DNA of 64,000 nt, from contig JAFREQ010000014.1 in the NCBI GenBank assembly GCA_025331565.1, positions 14,186,001-14,250,000 on the forward strand, written 5' to 3'. A program made the translations under genes and the position numbers. The notes below the pieces were generated by a model. The model was not told the origin of the DNA. It did no database searches and saw only the letters and a list, made by a program, of their open reading frames with translations. The stretch is from Holacanthus passer (taxonomy: Eukaryota; Chordata; Actinopteri; Pomacanthidae). Shown piece after piece: positions 61,401 to 64,000 of the stretch (its first letter is position 1; each line of letters starts with the position of its first letter).

Positions 61401-62515
61401 TTTGAAAGAAACATGCAGTTTTGCGGGGCCTTCGGATTAATCACATGAGGTGTGAATGACGCTTAAACACGAGCGCTTGTCTCGGTTTCATTTTTGCGTC
61501 TGTGGTTGAATGTAAAGGCAATCATTAGAATAACCAAGTGAATCCTCACAAGGGCTTCCATGATATGCATCGTTAACCAACCATTGCCCCGAGGCGTGCG
61601 CTCGTTCCCCCGGCCTTTCTCCTGCAATAATGTACAGTAATTTCTCTTTCTCACCACTCGCATGCTCATTTAGCTACTTCGACTTTTTCCTGTCTACCCG
61701 TGTAGATATTAGATTTCACCCCCAGGAATTCTGCCCATTTCCGTCCATTAGTCCACCTAGTTGAGCATTGTTTTGAGCAGGTATATTTTATGATCCATTT
61801 GTGTTCCCTTATACGCAGCCTATGTTTATCTTTCAAGCCTTTGGTTTCTAAGCCTTTCTCCATAGGCACAAAGCAGACCACCCCAAATAAAAAGAGCCCG
61901 CCGTGTCTTTACATCTGAGGAATTTGACATGGAATGCTGTCTAGTTTGATCATGTTGTCCCTGCTGTCTGTTCCCGAGACTTCCATTGATTTCGACAAAC
62001 AAAAAGGAGGCTTTATTGGACACGTTGGGTTTCTGTGTGTTATTATCCAGCCCTGTCAAGGTTTGTTCCATTCGCTGCAAGCGTGGTATGACAAAGCTTT
62101 ATGCCTTTGGAAGCCAAGGACGTCTCACAATACGCTTCTCCTTAACATAGTAGCAGTTTCTCAGTCACCTTGACACTGCACAGGTTCTGAGGTTACGTCT
62201 GTGGGGCAGAATCTCATTTTCTCTGGAGCTAAAAACAGAATATGTGTTGTGTTTTTTTGTCTACATTTGCAGCCCCCTCAAAGCTGATCTCAGTGGGGAA
62301 TACTTCAGGGATTTAGCTCGCCAACACGCCAGACATCAGAGCTGACATGTTGTGTGTAGCGCTCAACTGGTGACCTGGTGTTTCCCAGCACACTTAGGGG
62401 GTCAAAGGTCATTGTTACGTGAGTCCTAAAACAGTGTCAAAGAGTGTTTTGACACCTGCAGCAAGTGATCTTTCAGTGCCTGATTAACTCAATCCTGGAG
62501 ACACAGCATGCCCTC
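61401..62515. other. Intron 1, approach to exon 2
   Basis: Single-copy DNA without recognised repeats, exons or RNA genes. Confidence 0.45.
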
Positions 62516-62518
62516 ACA

Positions 62519-62562
<44 letters not shown>
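62516..62562 (+). repeat. (CA)n microsatellite 360 bp before exon 2
   Basis: About 22 CA units with one CC interruption. A further short CA run lies at 62591-62602. CA repeats near splice sites can bind hnRNP L, so an effect on exon 2 inclusion is possible but untested. Confidence 0.95.
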
Positions 62563-62564
<2 letters not shown>

Positions 62565-62922
62565 ACTGGATCCACAGACTCAAAGACTGGCACACACACA
62601 CACTTTACAACTCTATGCACTCACAGATTCATTCACACTCATTCTCTCTCTCTCATACACACAGCAGAGCCCACAGGGAAAAGCCCATCTCTCGTCACTG
62701 TGCTCATGTAGCCTAATTACCGGCCCGCTGACGAACAGTAATTACCCACGCTGCCATGCCACCACGAGGTTTAACCAAAGTGACAAAGTCATTAGTCTCA
62801 CACTTCAGGCCACCCGTAAAGAGCTTTTCCTCCTCGCGCCTCCTCCCCGGCCCCCTTTTTTTTTTTTTTCACACCCACTCTTGCACATAATGTTTATTTC
62901 TCCCCTCTGTTTCTGCCCACAG

Positions 62923-62982
62923 TTTGATGGTGACAACATGTACATGAATGACAATAACCAAGAGTTTCGGTCTCCAAACCAG
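62923..62982 (+). CDS. tox2: TOX-family HMG-box protein, coding exon 2 (probable tox2), partial gene
   Basis: This 60-bp exon encodes 20 residues beginning FDGDNMYMN and ending EFRSPNQ. It is preceded by a polypyrimidine-rich acceptor (TTTCTGCCCACAG, AG at 62921-62922) and followed by a GTAAGA donor at 62983. It starts and ends in phase 0, so it joins exon 1 in frame to give the YYHSNK-FDGDN junction. TOX proteins have an F-(D/G)-(G/N)-(E/D/N) continuation here, followed in the next exon by the acidic DYEIPPITPP-type region, which is not in this window. The Asp at position 4 and the preceding YYH favour TOX2. The rest of the protein, including the HMG box, lies to the right of the window. Confidence 0.85.
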
Positions 62983-64000
62983 GTAAGACAGCCCACGTCT
63001 TTTCCTATGAACCCCACAGACTTGTATAAATAAATATCTGGGAAGCTGTGGTGTTACCAGCTTCAGTATTGAAGGTGTCAGCTTTTTACAAGAAGAGTTA
63101 TAATGTTTTGGTAAATGTTGGAAAATATGAAATAAAGGTGATCATTAACTAAATGCGGGGTTGGTTTTAACAGACACAGTGCCAGGTGAAACTGGAAAAT
63201 CGTTTAACTGCTTAATGTGAGTGGAAAGGCCAAGTCACAGCGGTGCGTGTGTGGTCGCCCTGTCATTATTATGTGACGTGGGTAAGACATGTCAGATTAC
63301 ACCTTCACATTGACCTCTGTGGTAAACTGAAGTCAGTGCTTTTAAATCCTCTCATCTTTGTTCTCATCGGCCCAATGTTAAGTTTCTAGATTATGTTAAA
63401 AGACAAAGACTAGTACTAACAAAATGCTTTATCATTGGAATCTATTTCTATCCCATTGGCTGTAAATGTGAACTGGATTGAGTATGAATATTTCAATTTA
63501 ACATATCGGTAAGAGGAATAGTTGTATTTCTCTATGTTGGAAAATATGTGAGGAATTACAAGAAGAAATATCCCATAACCAGCAGGTGACTGAACTAAGC
63601 TTCAGCAAACCTTTAAACTTTAAAACTTTATTGACCTTATTATCACTATAAATGACTCAGAGTTCTTTAATATTTCAAACAACTGTGAGGCAAATTAATA
63701 ATTCAAAGTGGGACTTCACTACCTGAACCGTCATGGTTGTCCACTCACGCTTGTTAGGCAGTTTTTGTTTCACTTTCAAGAATCCACAGATTATGTCAGT
63801 ATTTCAGAATTCATTTGGAAACTTGCTTTTTGAGCATCTAATCCAGCCTTTTGGGACAAAGGTGGATCTCGGCTACATCGCTGTTTTATCTCCAGATTAA
63901 CTGAGTGACAGCAGCAACTGCTATGTGATTACCTGGCTGACAGTCTCACCAGGTGTCTGAACGGGCAGTTTGTCAGATCGTTTGATCTCTCAAGCTCTTA
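62983..64000 (+). other. tox2: Start of intron 2 of the tox2-like gene
   Basis: This begins with the GTAAGA donor and continues past the right edge. It is AT-rich, with no recognised repeat family, no long ORF and no exon candidate. Confidence 0.75.

Larger units (their letters stand above)
25633..62922 (+). other. tox2: Intron 1 of the tox2-like gene
   Basis: The intron is a GT-AG interval of 37,290 bp between the two phase-0 coding exons. It holds no confident coding exon for another gene on either strand. Its contents are microsatellites, decayed transposable elements and single-copy blocks, listed separately. A very long first intron is usual for TOX genes and often carries regulatory DNA. 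Additional non-coding exons or alternative first exons inside it cannot be excluded by eye. Confidence 0.85.

Noticed and set aside
1..64000. Search for a retroviral or DNA-virus insertion
   Set aside because: No gag/pol/env-like frames, LTR pairs or viral polymerase motifs were seen in the window.
1..64000. tRNA, rRNA and known microRNA genes
   Set aside because: No tRNA A/B-box pair with a foldable cloverleaf, no rRNA core and no familiar microRNA was noticed. A covariance-model scan would be needed to exclude small RNAs.

Overview
This is vertebrate nuclear DNA, almost certainly from a percomorph teleost. The evidence is the dense CA/GT, CT/GA and GATA microsatellites, a relic of a fish Tc1/mariner transposon, several interspersed repeat families that I recognise from spiny-rayed fish, and GT-AG exons of a TOX-family gene.

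The only gene I can support is the 5' end of a TOX high-mobility-group gene on the + strand, most likely tox2. Coding exon 1 (25528-25632) encodes 35 residues beginning MDVRFYPAP. Intron 1 is 37,290 bp (25633-62922). Coding exon 2 (62923-62982) encodes 20 residues beginning FDGDNMYMN. Intron 2 runs off the right edge. The HMG box and C-terminus lie outside the window. The promoter/5'-leader region (about 24.9-25.53 kb) is CpG-enriched. It has a CCAAT motif, a C-rich tract with G-quadruplex potential on the opposite strand, a TATA-like element, a CACGTG E-box, a T26 run, a GT repeat and four short upstream ORFs, one of which overlaps the tox2 start codon.

The left 25 kb is mostly intergenic. 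It holds pyrimidine-rich DNA, microsatellites, decayed interspersed repeats, and AT-rich single-copy blocks that look like conserved non-coding DNA by texture only. Two weak exon candidates are described there: an acidic C-terminal-like reading frame on the - strand at 836-928, and a 168-bp open stretch flanked by splice-like signals at 19429-19596.

Intron 1 is a mosaic. It contains an internally deleted Tc1/mariner copy with a 16-bp perfect hairpin (44500-45272), a MITE-like element with imperfect inverted ends (28661-29361), paired copies of other fish repeat families, long simple repeats (the largest is (CA)37 at 57063-57136), a G-quadruplex motif at 48357-48382, and a roughly 400-bp polypyrimidine tract facing a roughly 240-bp polypurine tract at 59.9-60.7 kb. 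Between the repeats are single-copy blocks with homeodomain and POU-octamer motifs that could be tox2 enhancers.

I found no operon, defence locus, viral insertion or other multi-gene system. The most useful leads are the layered 5' leader of tox2, the polyY/polyR pair, the exon candidates and an apparent excess of exact POU octamers. All calls were made by eye, so family assignments need alignment to confirm.
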